Shown here piece after piece: positions 10,125 to 24,430 of a stretch of DNA of 64,000 nt. Origin of the DNA: Dryas octopetala (taxonomy: Eukaryota > Streptophyta > Magnoliopsida > Rosales > Rosaceae); NCBI GenBank assembly GCA_963921425.1, contig OY992832.1, positions 21,364,835 to 21,428,834 on the forward strand. Reading direction: 5' to 3'. The notes beneath the pieces were generated by a model. It was not told the origin of the DNA, ran no database searches, and saw only the letters and a program-made list of their open reading frames with translations. Each line of letters opens with the position of its first letter. The stretch's first letter is position 1. Made by a program: the position numbers and the translations under genes.

Positions 10125-13100
10125 CTAATCCAGTACTCCAGCCTTTCGATAGCTTTCAATGGAATCAGCAAGAGTTTCGTCCAATGGTCGGTAACTCCAA
10201 CCCAACCTCAGCAATTTCTCTGAACTTAGATTTTCTTCTTCTTCCTCTTTGTGGTTAAGGCTGCCAATTCAAAAGAGTAACACATCTCAATAACATTCAT
10301 CCCAAAGGCACACAAACTATAGGTGAAATAATTGATCGATTGCCAATAATAAAAAAATAACATACCAACATATAATAGGCAAATTATATTAAGCTTTTGT
10401 TCTATGTGATTTAGGTCAATTTTCACTTTAATTCATGTAGTTTAAAAAAGGCTCAAGTACATTTACATCCACCAACTATAAGATTCATTTCAAGTTGGTC
10501 CACAAACTATAGAACATTTCAAATTTTCTCATTAACTATAGGGTTCATTTCAAGTTGGTCCATAAACAATAAAACATTTCAAATTTCCCCATTAACTATA
10601 GGGTTTATTTCAAGTTGGTCCACGAACTAACAAAAAACATACAAAATGGTTGACAAAATTGGGTTGACAAAAATCAAACCGAATCGGATTATTTATATAT
10701 ATTTTTATATTTTATATTATATAAAAGTTATATATATTGTGAATAAAAAAGATGTAAGGTGTTTTTTGCACATGTTGGGGTTCAAACCCATGACCTTGTG
10801 AGCAGAATTAAAGTATGAATTCTCACTACACCATCTAACTACTTATGAAATTCAAGTACATGCAATATATTTATAGGCATACTAATACTTGAAATATAAT
10901 AATTTATGAAATTAAATATATTTTATATATCATTCAATTTTTTTAAGATATTATTTTAGGTCTCTATTTAAATATTATCATTGCAAAAAGTCTAAAAATT
11001 TTACTAGTTTTTATTTTATATAATTTATAGTTTCTATATTGTAAACATATTACTAAAAGTCCAAAACTATATTTTATAATTTATATACTAAAATTATTAG
11101 AGTATAGGGTTAATTTTTAAGGTATAAGGTTTCAGACTTTATGTTTTAGTGTATAAGATTATGGTGTAAAATATCAATTATAATTTTATAAATTATTATA
11201 TTTCAAGTATTAGTATGCCTATAAATATATTGCATGTACTTAAATATCTAAGTGACTAAATGGTGTAGTGGGAATTCACACTTTCACTCTCCTTAAGTGG
11301 TCATGAGTTTGAATTCAGCATGTTCCAAAAACACCTTATAACTTTTTTATTCAAAATATATAACTTTTATTTAATAAATAAAAAATATATAAATATATAT
11401 AAATAATCCGGTTTGGTTCGATTTTTTTGTCAACCCGATTTTGTCCACCATTTTGTATATTTTTTGTTAGTTTGTGTACCAACTTGAAATGAACCCTATA
11501 GTTAATGAGGAAATTTAAAATGTTTTATAGTTCGTTGACCAACTTGAAATGAATCTTATAGTTAATGGAAAAATTTAAAATATTTTATAGTTTGTGTACC
11601 AACTTGAAATGGACCCTATAATTAGTGGATATAAATGTTAAAAAAGTTCATGTTGTTTATTTTAGTTTGTAATTAAGACGAAATTTGTAAATTTATCAAT
11701 TTTTCTTGTTACAATTTGGTGATGTTGCTCTAGATTGACATCAGATTCTTACACAAAATGACCAAAATATCTATACTCACAATCAACTAGCTATTATTTT
11801 AATGATATTTCTCTTCAATGTTAAAAGGTCTTAAGTTAGCCTCTTCTCCCTCTTCCAGATAAAAAAAAATAATAAAATAAAATAAAATTATCTATACTCA
11901 TACCAAAACCACTATTTTACTACCATATCATGTAACCATACAAGAGTTACTTTTTTTTTTATCCTATAAATCCCCCAAGCCAGCTTCGCGGACCCAGGCC
12001 CAAAACTACAAAATTACGAAATTAACTTTAAGTGCAACTACATATGTACGAATTTAACTTTAATAATGTAAAAGAGTTACATAACTACGAATTAAACTTT
12101 AATTGCAAACTAAATTTAATTGAAAATTTTAAACTATAAGAATCAAAGTGGCCATAGTTTACCCACAAGAACCTAAAATCTAATTTAGCAAATTAATTGG
12201 TGGATCGGATATAAACTTACTTTTGGGAATAATTGTAGTTGGGATATGCAATTTTCAAATGTTTCTCCACCACATCCCGTATTCCAATTGAGTGTGCGTT
12301 GCATATGTATCTTTCTCCAGCCTTAGACTTTTTGTATACAAGAAGTAGTGCTTCAGCTAAATCACGAGCATCCACAGTCGTCCAATAATTGTATCCCACT
12401 GACTCAAACCCACCTATATATGTATGTACACCATATTAATTAATTGCACCCTTAAACGAGAAACATATCATTATTGCACGTAAATCTTAATAGAAATTTA
12501 GATTCTAATTTGTTTGATAAGATCTAATTTTCCTTATACATGCACATTATAAATGTATTTGTTATTGTAAATGTACGAAGGAAATTGATATTATATATAT
12601 GTAGCATGTGTGTATATAAAAACATTTGTGGTACAAGTAGATACCTTTGAGAACCATAGCTATGAGCCAGCTAGTGGAAGTCATAGTAGCTTGCAAACTC
12701 GGCCCCAAAATAGCAGAAGGACAAACAGTTACAACTTCAAGTCCACTTCTTTTGCCAAACTCCAAAGCCTCACTTTCTGCTTCTGTTTTTGCAAGAAAAT
12801 ACCATTTCTGGAACAGAAATACAACATTAATCAATGATTTAGCTTCAGCATAAAATGTTTTAAACTTAATGTAATAATTAATTTCCTATCAAGCTAGCTA
12901 TCACACTTAGCTTACTTTGGTTGTTTTAATATATTCCTTATCGGACCAACAAGTCTCATCCTTGGGTTGACCCTTGGGCCAGTTTGGGTTCATGGTAACA
13001 GCAGCTACAGAGGACACAACCACAACTCTCTTCACTTTGGCTTCTAGGCAAGCATTAAGTACATTAAGTGTTCCCTTCACAGCTGGTTCCATAAACTCTA

Positions 13101-16100
13101 CCTGCACAATTCAAATTAATTTAATTTATTTGAGTGCTCAAACTACCTAGGAGCATTACTCAATAGAAGAAGTCGAGCACTACTCGAGTTGGGGTTTGAG
13201 CACTTCTCAAGGAAACTCGAACACTATTTAAGGGCTGGATTTATAAATTTCAAATTTCCTAGTGATCAATTATTTTTAGTAAGGGACTATTAAGTAATAA
13301 CTAATTCAATTATATATGAATCAATTGAAAAAATTATTTTAGTGATGAGGTATGCATTAATATTATATATTTCTTGCCTGTGGATCTGTAGTAGGAGAAG
13401 CACCAGGTACAGGACTGGCGACATGGAAGACTCCACTGCATCCGGTAAATGCCAAACGCAGAGACTCATAGTCCAGCAAATCGGCCTTGAACAGTTTTAG
13501 GTTCTCAGATGCATTCTCAAGCATGTTCAAGTGAGCATACTTGCTATCCTCTGCACAATTAATTAAGATTAATTTTTTATTTAATTGCATATATAAAAAG
13601 ACAAATCATATCATAGCCTCCATCTACAAAAAAGAACAACACATAGTAAACTAGACATTACGGTCCTATTTTAAATTTCCATCAAATTGTACATATCCTT
13701 GGGTTATAATTATTTTGTAATTGTCTTTCAATTACAAATTATTTTTTTTTTTTTGGCCACTTAAAAAAAACTTCAATAAAAAGCCACAAAGGCAAAGAGC
13801 AGCAAAGCAACATACAAACCAGAAAAAACAGAAAACAAAGCAGTAAACCAAAAAAACAAGACAGGAAAACGATTCAGCAACCAAACTAAACAAACTCCTA
13901 AAAAAACAGATAAGCTAAAAGCCAAAATATCAATCTAGAGGAAGCCCATCTGCCACCAGGACTCCAATTAAGGAAGATGGGGGTGAGATCACCCAGTCCT
14001 CTGGACACATCCTCCTGCAAGCTAGCAAGGCAATTGCATCAGCAACACCATTTGCTTCTCTTGAAATCCAAGACCATCTAACAGATGAGAATTCAGCTGC
14101 AAGATCCCAGATGTCTTGAATGATTGGAGAGATTTGCCAAGCAACACAACTGGCAGACCTGTTAAGAGCATCAACCACAGTCTTAGAATCAGACTCCATC
14201 TCCACATCTAGAATATCAAATTTCTTAGCACAAAGCATCCCTTCCTTTACTGCCAAAGCTTCAATTATATCAACAGAGTCAGCCAAGCAACTAACAGCAC
14301 TACCACCAATCACCTTACAACTGCTATCTCTAACAACTACTCCAATCCCAGCCTCTCTAGAATCCTGGAACCAAGATCCATCCACATTGATTTTTAATCT
14401 TGGAAAGCAAGGAGGACACCAAGACCTCGGAACAGATAAGTGAGTAGATATAACTGGGAGGATCTGAGCAGTAGAAGAAAGAGAATTAAGAAATTCAATG
14501 CAAGCTCTTCTTGCAGACAAGCAAACCCCAACAGGATCAGGAGATACATTCTGAAAAATGGCTTTACACCTTGCTTTCCATATAGACCAGAAAATAAAAC
14601 TAATCCAAGTAAAGACATAATCTGCAGGATCCTTCCAACAACCTAAAACATCTACCAACCAAACATCAAGACGGGTCACTGCAGCACGATCAATCATATA
14701 CCCCAAACATTCACACCAGACCACCTCCACCCAAGGACACAACAATAGAATATGCTCAATTGTCTCTGGTAAAGTCCCACAAATTGGGCAGAGAGGGCAA
14801 GCTACAATCATCTTTTGATGCAAATTAGCTCTTGAAGCAACAACATTTTTCAAAGCTCTCCATAAAAAATGCTGGATTTTTGGAAGAGTTTTAGCTTTCC
14901 ACACCAAATTCCAAATCGTAGAGTTAACTTGATGAGAATTATGAGGAGTAATACGATTGAGAATAGGACGTGAAGAGTGCTGCCAATGATAACCAGTTTT
15001 AACAGAATAAACTCCAGACTTAGTTTTGGGCCAGACAAGTTTATCACCATAACTTTTAGGGCCAAGGCTAATCTGCTCAATCTTTTTTTCCAATTCTTTC
15101 TCAATATAATACTCCAAATTACTAAAATCCCAAGTCCACGAATCTGAATCAATAATCTCAGAAACTCTCCTAGGAATATCAGAAACTCCATGAATATCAT
15201 TTTCCATAAAAGGTGAAGAATGACCTGGGATCCAACAATCTCTCCAAATGTCAACAGAAGCACCGTCTGCGATTTGCCAAAATGAACCAGAAGCAAGTAG
15301 CTCTCTGCCCTCCAAAAGACTTGACCAAGCCCATGTAGCTCTACCTCCTTTTTTAGCATGCCAAAAATCAGACTGAGGGAAATAAATTCCTTTAAGCACC
15401 CTAGCCCATAAAGAGTCAGGATCATGCACCAACCTCCAAGCTTGCTTAGCTAAGAGGGCAAGATTAAAATCCTCCAAATTTCTAAAACCAAGGCCCCCCT
15501 CCTTCTTAGACAATCCCATTCTATCCCAATTAAGCCAGTGGATCTTCTTTTCCTCATATTTTTGACCCCACCAGAACTTTGAGCAAAGAGAATTCAAATC
15601 ATCACAAACAGCTTTGGGAAATTTAAAAATTGACATGGGATAAGCTGGGACAGCAGAGGCTACAGCTTTGATCAAAACCTCTCTACCTGCAGAGGATAAA
15701 AAAGCTTGCTTCCAACCTTTAACCTTCCTAGCAACAGAGTCTTTGACAAAAGCAAGGGCCTCTCTCTCAGATCTACCCCATACAGAAGGCAACCCGAGAT
15801 ACTTTCCTGGATTAGAAGCTTCCACCATATTCATTGTAGCACAAATGTCCTGAATAATACACTAGAACATAAAAGGGCTTTTATAGCACTCAAAAAACGC
15901 TATAAAAACCCTTTTATAGCGTTATTCAAAACGCTATGTCAGCCGACGTTATAATAGACCCAAGGTCTTTTATAGCATTTTTGAAACGCTATAAAAAAAA
16001 ACCTTTCTATAGCATTTTTAAAATGCTATAAAAGATATATATAATAGCGTGATTGAAATGCTATAGAAATATATACCATAGCGATTTTAAAATGCTATTA

Positions 16101-17697
16101 TTGTGGCTTTTAATAGCATTTTAAAATTACTACAATATGTAACAATCTTTCATAGCATTTTAGAGAAGCTATAATAATTATTACTATAGCATTTTTATAA
16201 TGCCATCGTTAATTTTTTCAAATATATAATAATTATTGATTACATATTTTGGTACTAGAAATTTTTTATATATAGCATTTAGTATGAAAATTATGTGCTA
16301 TCAAGTATATATGTAAATTAAAAGAAACAATTGGAACTAAAACACATCATTAAATATATTGGTCCTGAAATACAACATAAATAAGTTATTACAAATACCA
16401 ATGTTAAGGCTGGTTGCAAAAGTATAATAGTTTCATAAGTGCCATAGTTTCAAATTGGCCTTTATAAAACACTAATACGTAGGTCTTATATATAGTAACA
16501 AAAGGTACCCTAACTTGTTAATTAACTCTCTTCAAAATAAAGCCTCCAATAGCCAAAAGACTCCAAACTGCCAAAACGCAAACATCCAATTATATCCAAG
16601 TGCCTCCAAACTGCCAAAAAGAATAGTTAACAATAAGTTTCATTAGTACCCTCAATCTAAAGGTTGTAGTTCTAATACGGGAGGATTACCTCTATAATGT
16701 ACCAAATAAAAACATGCATATATGTGACCCTCTTAAATACACGAATTTGTGATGTATCAAATGGTATATGAACAAAAGAAAACTGAAAACAAATCCTATA
16801 TATGTGTGCCAATAAATGTCCACTCAGTCAGAAGTTTACATATTCACATTAATATACTACTACCATGAAAATAAAGCAATCAAAAAGTTTGGATTAATAT
16901 TGAATTAACCAATTCCAACACAAAACCACCACTAATTAAAAATTGAATTGAAAGAAAGAAAGAATGTATATATATAATGTCCAAGGTTGGCTCAAATTTC
17001 ACTACAAATCCATTAATTTCAATTTAATAGTCAGGGTTGGGGTCCTGAAATTTAGTATATATAATTTGTCTGCTTGTTTGCCCTATTCTCCTTCTATCAG
17101 TCATTTTGGACCACAATAATAAGTTCCTATACAAAAATATCTTCCAGCTTGACAGGGGTATCAGTTCCATGATTCCATCAGAACAGTACTACCCTATCAT
17201 GTGTGGCTAACTCTTTGGAATTATTTTGTGTTTTTCTCATTTTCCTGCATCTCAGCTACCCATTTTGGAATTTTTTTTTCCCCTTTTATTTTAACAAGTA
17301 ATTAAACATTCTTATCATGAATGTCATATACAGTTGCAAACAGGATGGGCTGATACTTAGGACACCACATAAAACTGACACTGCATTATATTCATTTACA
17401 TTTGAACTGACCGACCCTTTATCAAAATTCTAGCATTCTATTCTTTATAATAATTTTCCAGAAAGACCAATTATTCAGTTATTGGATCAATTTGTCTTAC
17501 TTGTCCAACATAATTGCCAACATGAATTAATTAAATGACCATATTATGGTTGTCTAAAGATCAAAATTTCGAAACCCAAATGCACAATTTTTCATAAGCG
17601 AAAAACACAGAATGACAGAAAGAAAGAGCAAATCAGAACACACAAACTCACACACACATAGAAAATTGAATTCTTTCCTATATCCCCCCAATGAATT

Positions 17698-17734
<37 letters not shown>

Positions 17735-20700
17735 AAGATGTTGCGAAGAAAATAATCAAGTTTGAATTTCAGACCTGCAGTAAGAGGTACTTCAAGAGCT
17801 GAGGAGATTACAACTTTTAGTCCTGTATGTAAGGTAAAATAATCTTGAAATCAATGGATATCATATTTTTCTAGCTACCACTCAAAGTGGAAATTGTTTG
17901 GGCCCATGATATCTTGTTAAGGATCTGACTTCTAAGATGTTGTGACTAGTTAATTTAGTACTTATCAAACTTACTATTAAATGGTTGAGGCTAGACATGA
18001 ACCCTGAGCTTTGCCCAATCCCTACAACTAAGATTTAAGCCCAATATATCCAACTTAACTCAAATTTCAAACCAAGCTTGCAAAATTTTTTTGAATTCTG
18101 GCTTAGCATGTCACCTTTTCCTTTAACCATGCTGCAAATTTTTCAGTATGTCTCTTCCAAAGTAAGCTGGTATTTTTTTGAAGACTTTTGTTAGATTGCT
18201 TTAACTCCTCTTTATGCATCCTATAGTATAATGCAAAAGTGAGTCAGTTGACTGATAGTTGTAGTTAGAAATGCTACAGTTTTATGAGTAATTTACTTAC
18301 TCTAAGAATGGTTCAACCTCGGCTGTATTGAATAGCACACAACGGTGTGCAATTTCTAACAATTCATCACTTAATGTAATCAGCCTTTTCCCAGAAATTG
18401 GACGACCCTCAAGAATTACCTCATTCCCAAAATCTTCTAGTACTTCTTGAATATCAACTTCAATTGAGTGCTTGAGAAACTGACTACAAAATGCCATGCA
18501 CTCTTCTGCAAGATAGCATTCTGCAATGGACCCCTCAGGCCGTGCACGGTTCCTTACATATCCTTTGAATATTTTCATATGTCTGGAAGCATGAAACCAA
18601 TATATTAAAATATGTACTAATTCTAAAATGAACTATATCATTAGGTAAAAAACATTGATAATGTGTTCCTAACCTCTCAAAAGGATACATCCAGCGGTAG
18701 TGGACTGGTCCACACAATCGTACTTCTCTTCCTAAATGAATTGGTAAGTGAATCATAATGTCAAAAAATGAAGGAGGAAAGAACCTTTCAAGCAAGCATA
18801 AGGTTTCCACCACATCATTCTCAATTGATAGCATCTTTTCTCTATCAATAACATGCTGACAGATTTTGTTGAAGAATTCACACATGCGAATTATTGCCTT
18901 TCTTGGCCCTGCTGGTAGCAATCCTTTTAAAGCTACAGGCAATAGTTGTTGCATCAGAACATGATAATCATGAGACTTGAGGCCGATAATCTTGCATTCC
19001 TCTATTGATATACAATTCCCAATGTTAGAGCTATAACCATCAGGCACCTTCAAGTCAAATAACCTCTTGCAAAAACTTTTTTTCTCAGCCTTTGATAATG
19101 TATGTGGCGCTGGAGGAAGGTATGTCCTAGTTCCTCGAACTTCTGCATATAGGTCTTTCCTAATTCCCATATCTTCTAAATCCTTACGAGCATTGAGTCC
19201 ATCTTTTGATTTTCCATTAATATCTAATAGTGTGCCTATTATGCTTTCACAAACATTTTTCTCTACATGCATTACATCCAAATTATGGCGCAATGACAAT
19301 TCCTGTTAGGAAGATAAAAATTATGAGTAAAGAAACTAACCTGGCTTGCTTTGCACTTGAAGCTCGAAAGCACAAAAATCTCTTTAAAGGCAATGGTTTC
19401 TTTAATCGACCTTCACACCAATTTACCCCTGCATCTTTACTTCTGTTACAACAAAATAACATAGTTACTTAATAAATATAAAGAAATAACATTATAACTA
19501 TGAATCAGGTCCAACATTGACATAAAAAATAAATATATAAATAAACCATTGTTATGCATTAATGGTTTCTTCAAAATTTAGAGATACCTCTTTTTAGGCC
19601 ATATTTTAGTGCAGCTAGCTGTAATGATTGTTAAAGTCTTTGGTTATAACCTATTGTCTATCTTAACAGTGGACAGCCCTGTGTTGTACTTCTTTTTTAA
19701 TTGATAAAAGTTTTGTTTCTCATAACCAAAAGAAATTAAAATAAAAAAACCACCTAAGACATTGTTTAATACATGACATCTCTAGAAAATCTCAAAAACC
19801 ATAATGCAGTCATTAACAGACAAATGAGTAAGATTTTTCATAAAACAAAAATAAAATACTATTAAAAGTCAATGGAAAGATAAATCCAAGAGAAATATTA
19901 CTATCTCTGTCTAGAAGTGATCACTTGTAGGCAAAGGCAAGAACGTAAGACCCTCTTGTTGTGTAAATTTCTTGTAAGTCTCACCATAAAGTGATGGTAC
20001 CTCAATAAGTCTACCCTGAATAGTTATAGTTTCAGGGGCACCCTGAAAAGAAAAGACAAAATTCTTGCTTAATGGGTATAAAAGGAAGGATACCTACCAA
20101 GAAAAAAGCTGAAGTAAATATTCAATTGATTATATAAGTGTTGCTTCCATACCATTTCCAAGAGTAAAATATATATGTCAGCTTCCTATTAGATATGAGG
20201 TAGAGTATAGCAACCAGAACTTTTATTTATATTACATAGTTAACAGATGAGTAAATAAGAAAATGTGGTAACAATTCAAACACAAACAGCAACAACAACA
20301 ACACACCAAGGCCAAAGCCACCAAAGGAACGCAATAACTGCTGCTTCCTTGTTCAAATCAACAAGGACAGTCACTAATAAAATTCATTAGAAAATGAGGC
20401 TTACAACAACGCAAAAAATTCACCCTATCCCATAAGAAATCCACCGTTTTTGCAAGTTTCAATCCATACCATAAAAAGATTGCAATTGCACCACAGACCC
20501 ATAAAACTTTAGCTTTTTTCCATCCTCCATGGAGGCCAAACAATAATAGAAAAGTAATGATCACCCTCAATAGAATGCAGCAATATTCAAAAAATATAGA
20601 CAGATGAAGAAATGACAGAGATGATACAATATTTATGCTTTTTTCCATCCTCTGTATTTTATGCTAGCTTTAACCCTCTGAATTAATGAAAAATATTATA

Positions 20701-23700
20701 CAATATGTTCACTTATTATACAATGCAAAAACCCAGATGAAGAAACATAGACACATGAAGATTAGTCACTCGAAAAATTCCAACAGCTCTCCAAAAGAAA
20801 ATAGATTTATCGAAAGCTCAAAGCAAGATAATAAGCACATGAAAATTTAAAGAAAAAAAAAACATATAGATGAATTCATACCCCAAAGAATGAATATAAG
20901 TGCCGAAGTAGAAAACCATAAAATTTGGATATTATAAGTAGATGCACCGAAAGGAACATGAAAAAAACATATATCAAAATGCTTAACTTGGCAAAAATAA
21001 TGTGGGTTTTTATGTATGAGAAGGAAAAATCTTAATACCAATCGACCAAAATAAGTTGAAGCCTTATTTTTTCCTCCAAAGATCCAACCTAAAACTCAAC
21101 TTTCCCAAAGAACCCAACCCAGCTGAAGCAGCAGAATAGGCACATGAAAATTTTCTAAAGAAAAAGACATATGAATAAAGAGAATCAATTTTCCCCAAAA
21201 CCCACTAACCCTAAAATCATATAGGTAGATAATCAAGAGAATAGGCTTCATTACCAGGTGCTGGCCGGATCGAACGACAGAGAGAGAGCTTGATAGAGAA
21301 AGCGTTAGTCTAACCAAGTACTGGATTGGTCTGCCGCAGATTGGTCGACAATGGAAGGAGAGAGAGACAGAGACAGAGAGTCTAGCGATCGACAGGAGAG
21401 AGAGTTAGAGAGACACAGGAAGGGAGACAGAGAAAGAATGCGTTCTCTCTTGGAGAATGAGCGTTCGATCTACCAGAAAGTGCGAGGGAAACAACCCCGC
21501 GTAAGGAAATTAAGTTTTGGGGATATCTCTCCCGCGCATAATTAAGGACTGAATTGGGCCTAAAAAGGTTTATAGCATTTATGTAATAATGGGCTATAAA
21601 TAAGTGTCTTTTAATAGCAGTTAAAAAAAAATGCTATAAGTAAATGCTATAATAGGGGTTATTTCTACTAGTGATAGTTGCATCTGTGTTCGGACTAAAA
21701 AATAAAGTAGACTTGTTATAATTTACCCTTTGACCTGAAGCAATCCCATAGTCATCCAACAACTGCTTCATCAGCAAACAATTAGATTTGGTAGCTTTAA
21801 GGAAGAAAAGAGAGTCATCTGCAAATAACAAATGAGACAAAATAGGACCCCCTCTACTCAGTCTAATACCTTTCAAACTTTCATCAGTTATTGCATCTTG
21901 CACCATCAGAGAAAGAACATCACTCACAAAGAGGAAAAGGTAAGGGGATAATGGATCCCCTTGTCGAATTCCTCTAGAAGGAGTAAAAAAGGATCCAAGT
22001 TTGCCATTAATATTGATGGATAAAGAGACAGTAGATACACATTCCATAAGAAGCTTCACCCATCGAGGATCAAACCCCATTTTCAACATAGTAGCCTCAA
22101 GGAAATCCCACTCCACCCGATCATAAGCTTTATTCATATCAATTTTCAAACCTAATTTTCCAGAGACACCAGCCCTCTTAATCTTGATATGGTGGAATGC
22201 CTCATGAGCAATAATAATGTTGTCTTGAATTTGCCTCTTAGCCACAAAAGCACTTTGAAAAGGGGAGATAATATCTGGCAAAATAACTCATAGCCTATTA
22301 GCTAAAATTTTTGAAAGAATCTTATATGAGAAATTACAACAGCCAATTGGTTTGAACTGTGTAAAATCTTCAGGAAGAGACACCTTTGGGATAACAACCA
22401 CTCTTGTCTGGTTCAAAGAATGAAGAATAGATCCTCCCTCATAAAATTCCATCGCCGCTCTATTAATAATCTCTTGCACAATGCCCCAATGCTTATGGTA
22501 GAAAATACCAGAAAAGCCATCTGGTCCTGGAGCCTTTAAAGCCCCAAGATCAAAAACAGCATGCTTCACTTCTTCCATAGAAACAGGAGCCAACAGAGAA
22601 GCATTCATATCAGAAGTGACAACAGGTTTAACACAAGAAATAGCTTTAGACCAATCCCTTGGGCCATCAGTAGTAAAGAGCCTTGTAAAATACCTTTTAA
22701 AACCACTATGAATAGCCTCTTCAGATTCAAGCCAATTACCCTCTTCATCCTTTACACATAACACTTTATTGAATTGTCTTCTCTGCACAGCGGTCAAATG
22801 AAAAAATTTTGTATTTTTATCCCCACATTTAAGCCAATCAACTCTTGATCTTTGTTTCCAATAAATCTCTTCACCTTCCCATAGAATTTTTATCTGTTTA
22901 GAAATAGAAACAATTCTTTCCTTGCTCATTTCCTCACAAGGTTTATTCTGCTCTTCAATTAATTCCTTCATCAACAAATCAATCTGCCTCCTGTTATTAT
23001 AAAAAACTTTCTTACTCCATACAGTCAAATTACTTGCACACGCTTTTAAATTTTTCTCCCATCTCACAGAACTTGTTTCCATAATAGCAGGAGACCAAGA
23101 CTGATCAATGATTTTCTTGCAATCCTCATTAACCAGCCATTTAGCTTCAAACTTAAAAACTTTTGGAGATCGAATCTCCTCAAAGTCAATATCAATGAGT
23201 AAAGGGGAATGATCAGACCCTAAGTATGGGAGATTAAAAACTTGCACCCTAGGATGAGAATGATGCCAACTAGGATTAGAAATGGCACGATCCAACCTTT
23301 CCTTGACCCAAGCACCATCTCTATTATTTGTCCAAGTGAATTTCAAGCCATTATAGCCTAAATCCATCATATTAGCCTCCCTTAAAAAAGACTGCAGATA
23401 ACTGAGATCCCTAGTCGATAACAAATTACCCCCATCTTTCTCAGAATTCCAAGCCATTACATTCAAATCACCAAAGCACAACCAGTCATCCTTAACAGCC
23501 CCAGCATAGGCAGAAAAAAGCTCCCAATTACAAATTATTAATTGCATTAAAAACTTACAAAATTGTCACCTATCACATATACTCCAAGAAGAAAAAGTCA
23601 AATGTCATAATGGTGCTTCCGGATTGTCGGTTTCAATTTTTTTATTTGTAACATCATGGTTTAAAATGTTTTCAATCTTACTTAATTAATAATCATAATT

Positions 23701-24377
23701 TCGTGAAATCGACATAAAATAAAACATACGTGCGGTGCAGGGTGCAAGTCACGTAGAGAAGAATTGTGATTTACACATATATAATTAGTGACTAATGGAC
23801 ATAAGAGGATGGTTCTACCTTCCACATGACTCTTACACGAGTTTATTTGAAGATCTTTCGAAAAATTTCAAATTTTTGATAAACATCGAAAATATTTTAA
23901 AGCACGATAATATGACTAATAAAGTTGAAAGCATGAAAGTAATGTCACATTTAGCCCAAGAAAAACATTGTTGGACTCTTCAACAAAGAGGAGCTCATAC
24001 TTCCCCAATATACACGCAGTTGTATTCAAGTTCATCAGATTGAATCGAATCGATCTTTTATATATATATATATATATATAATTAGAGGAAAAAGACTTCA
24101 ACTGAGGTATCTGAGTCAAATCAGGACTATTAGTTCAAAAGTGCATCCGTTAAGATTACTACTTGAATTAAGTTTCAAATAAAGCTATTTCGTCAAATCC
24201 ATTACATTTTCCGTTAAAAATATTAAAATATATTTTTTCTCACTATTAAAATATTATAAAAATAGAAAATAACACTAAAAGAAGAAAATTAATAAAAAAT
24301 ATAAAAAAACCTAAAAGAAAAACAAAAATTGAAAAACTAATAATGAGATATGTAGAGGAATAAGAGTAATTAACGAA

Positions 24378-24430
<53 letters not shown>

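Larger units (their letters stand above)
15860..21673. mobile_element. CACTA (En/Spm) DNA transposon, 5.8 kb, nested in the LINE
   Basis: The left end starts CACTAGAACATAAAAGGGCT and the right end is the complement of CACTAGTAGAAATAACCCCT. Both sides are flanked by the 3-bp duplication ATA (15857-15859 and 21674-21676), the CACTA hallmark. Both subterminal regions are packed with GCTATAAA / TTTATAGC motifs in both orientations (15890-16200 and 21570-21650), as expected for transposase binding arrays. The interior has a partial TNP2 gene on the minus strand and a (GA)n run at 17701-17730. 16200-18290 and 19320-21560 show only short possible exons. The element looks internally deleted or decayed, so probably non-autonomous. 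Confidence 0.9.
13744..23524 (-). mobile_element. 5'-truncated LINE (L1-type) in intron 1 of gene B, split by a CACTA element
   Basis: Minus-strand non-LTR retrotransposon. The poly-A tail appears as poly-T at 13744-13754, and a 15-bp target duplication flanks the element. Only the last part of the endonuclease is present at the right end ([15 protein letters not shown] onward), so the copy is 5'-truncated, as LINE insertions often are. After removing the CACTA insertion (15860-21673) and one copy of its 3-bp duplication, about 4 kb remains: endonuclease C-terminus, reverse transcriptase, zf-RVT region, RNase H and a short 3' UTR. It lies in the same orientation as the host gene. Confidence 0.9.

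Noticed and set aside
14850-15425. 191-codon minus-strand open reading
   Set aside because: Alternate frame of the LINE ORF2, hydrophobic and without motifs.
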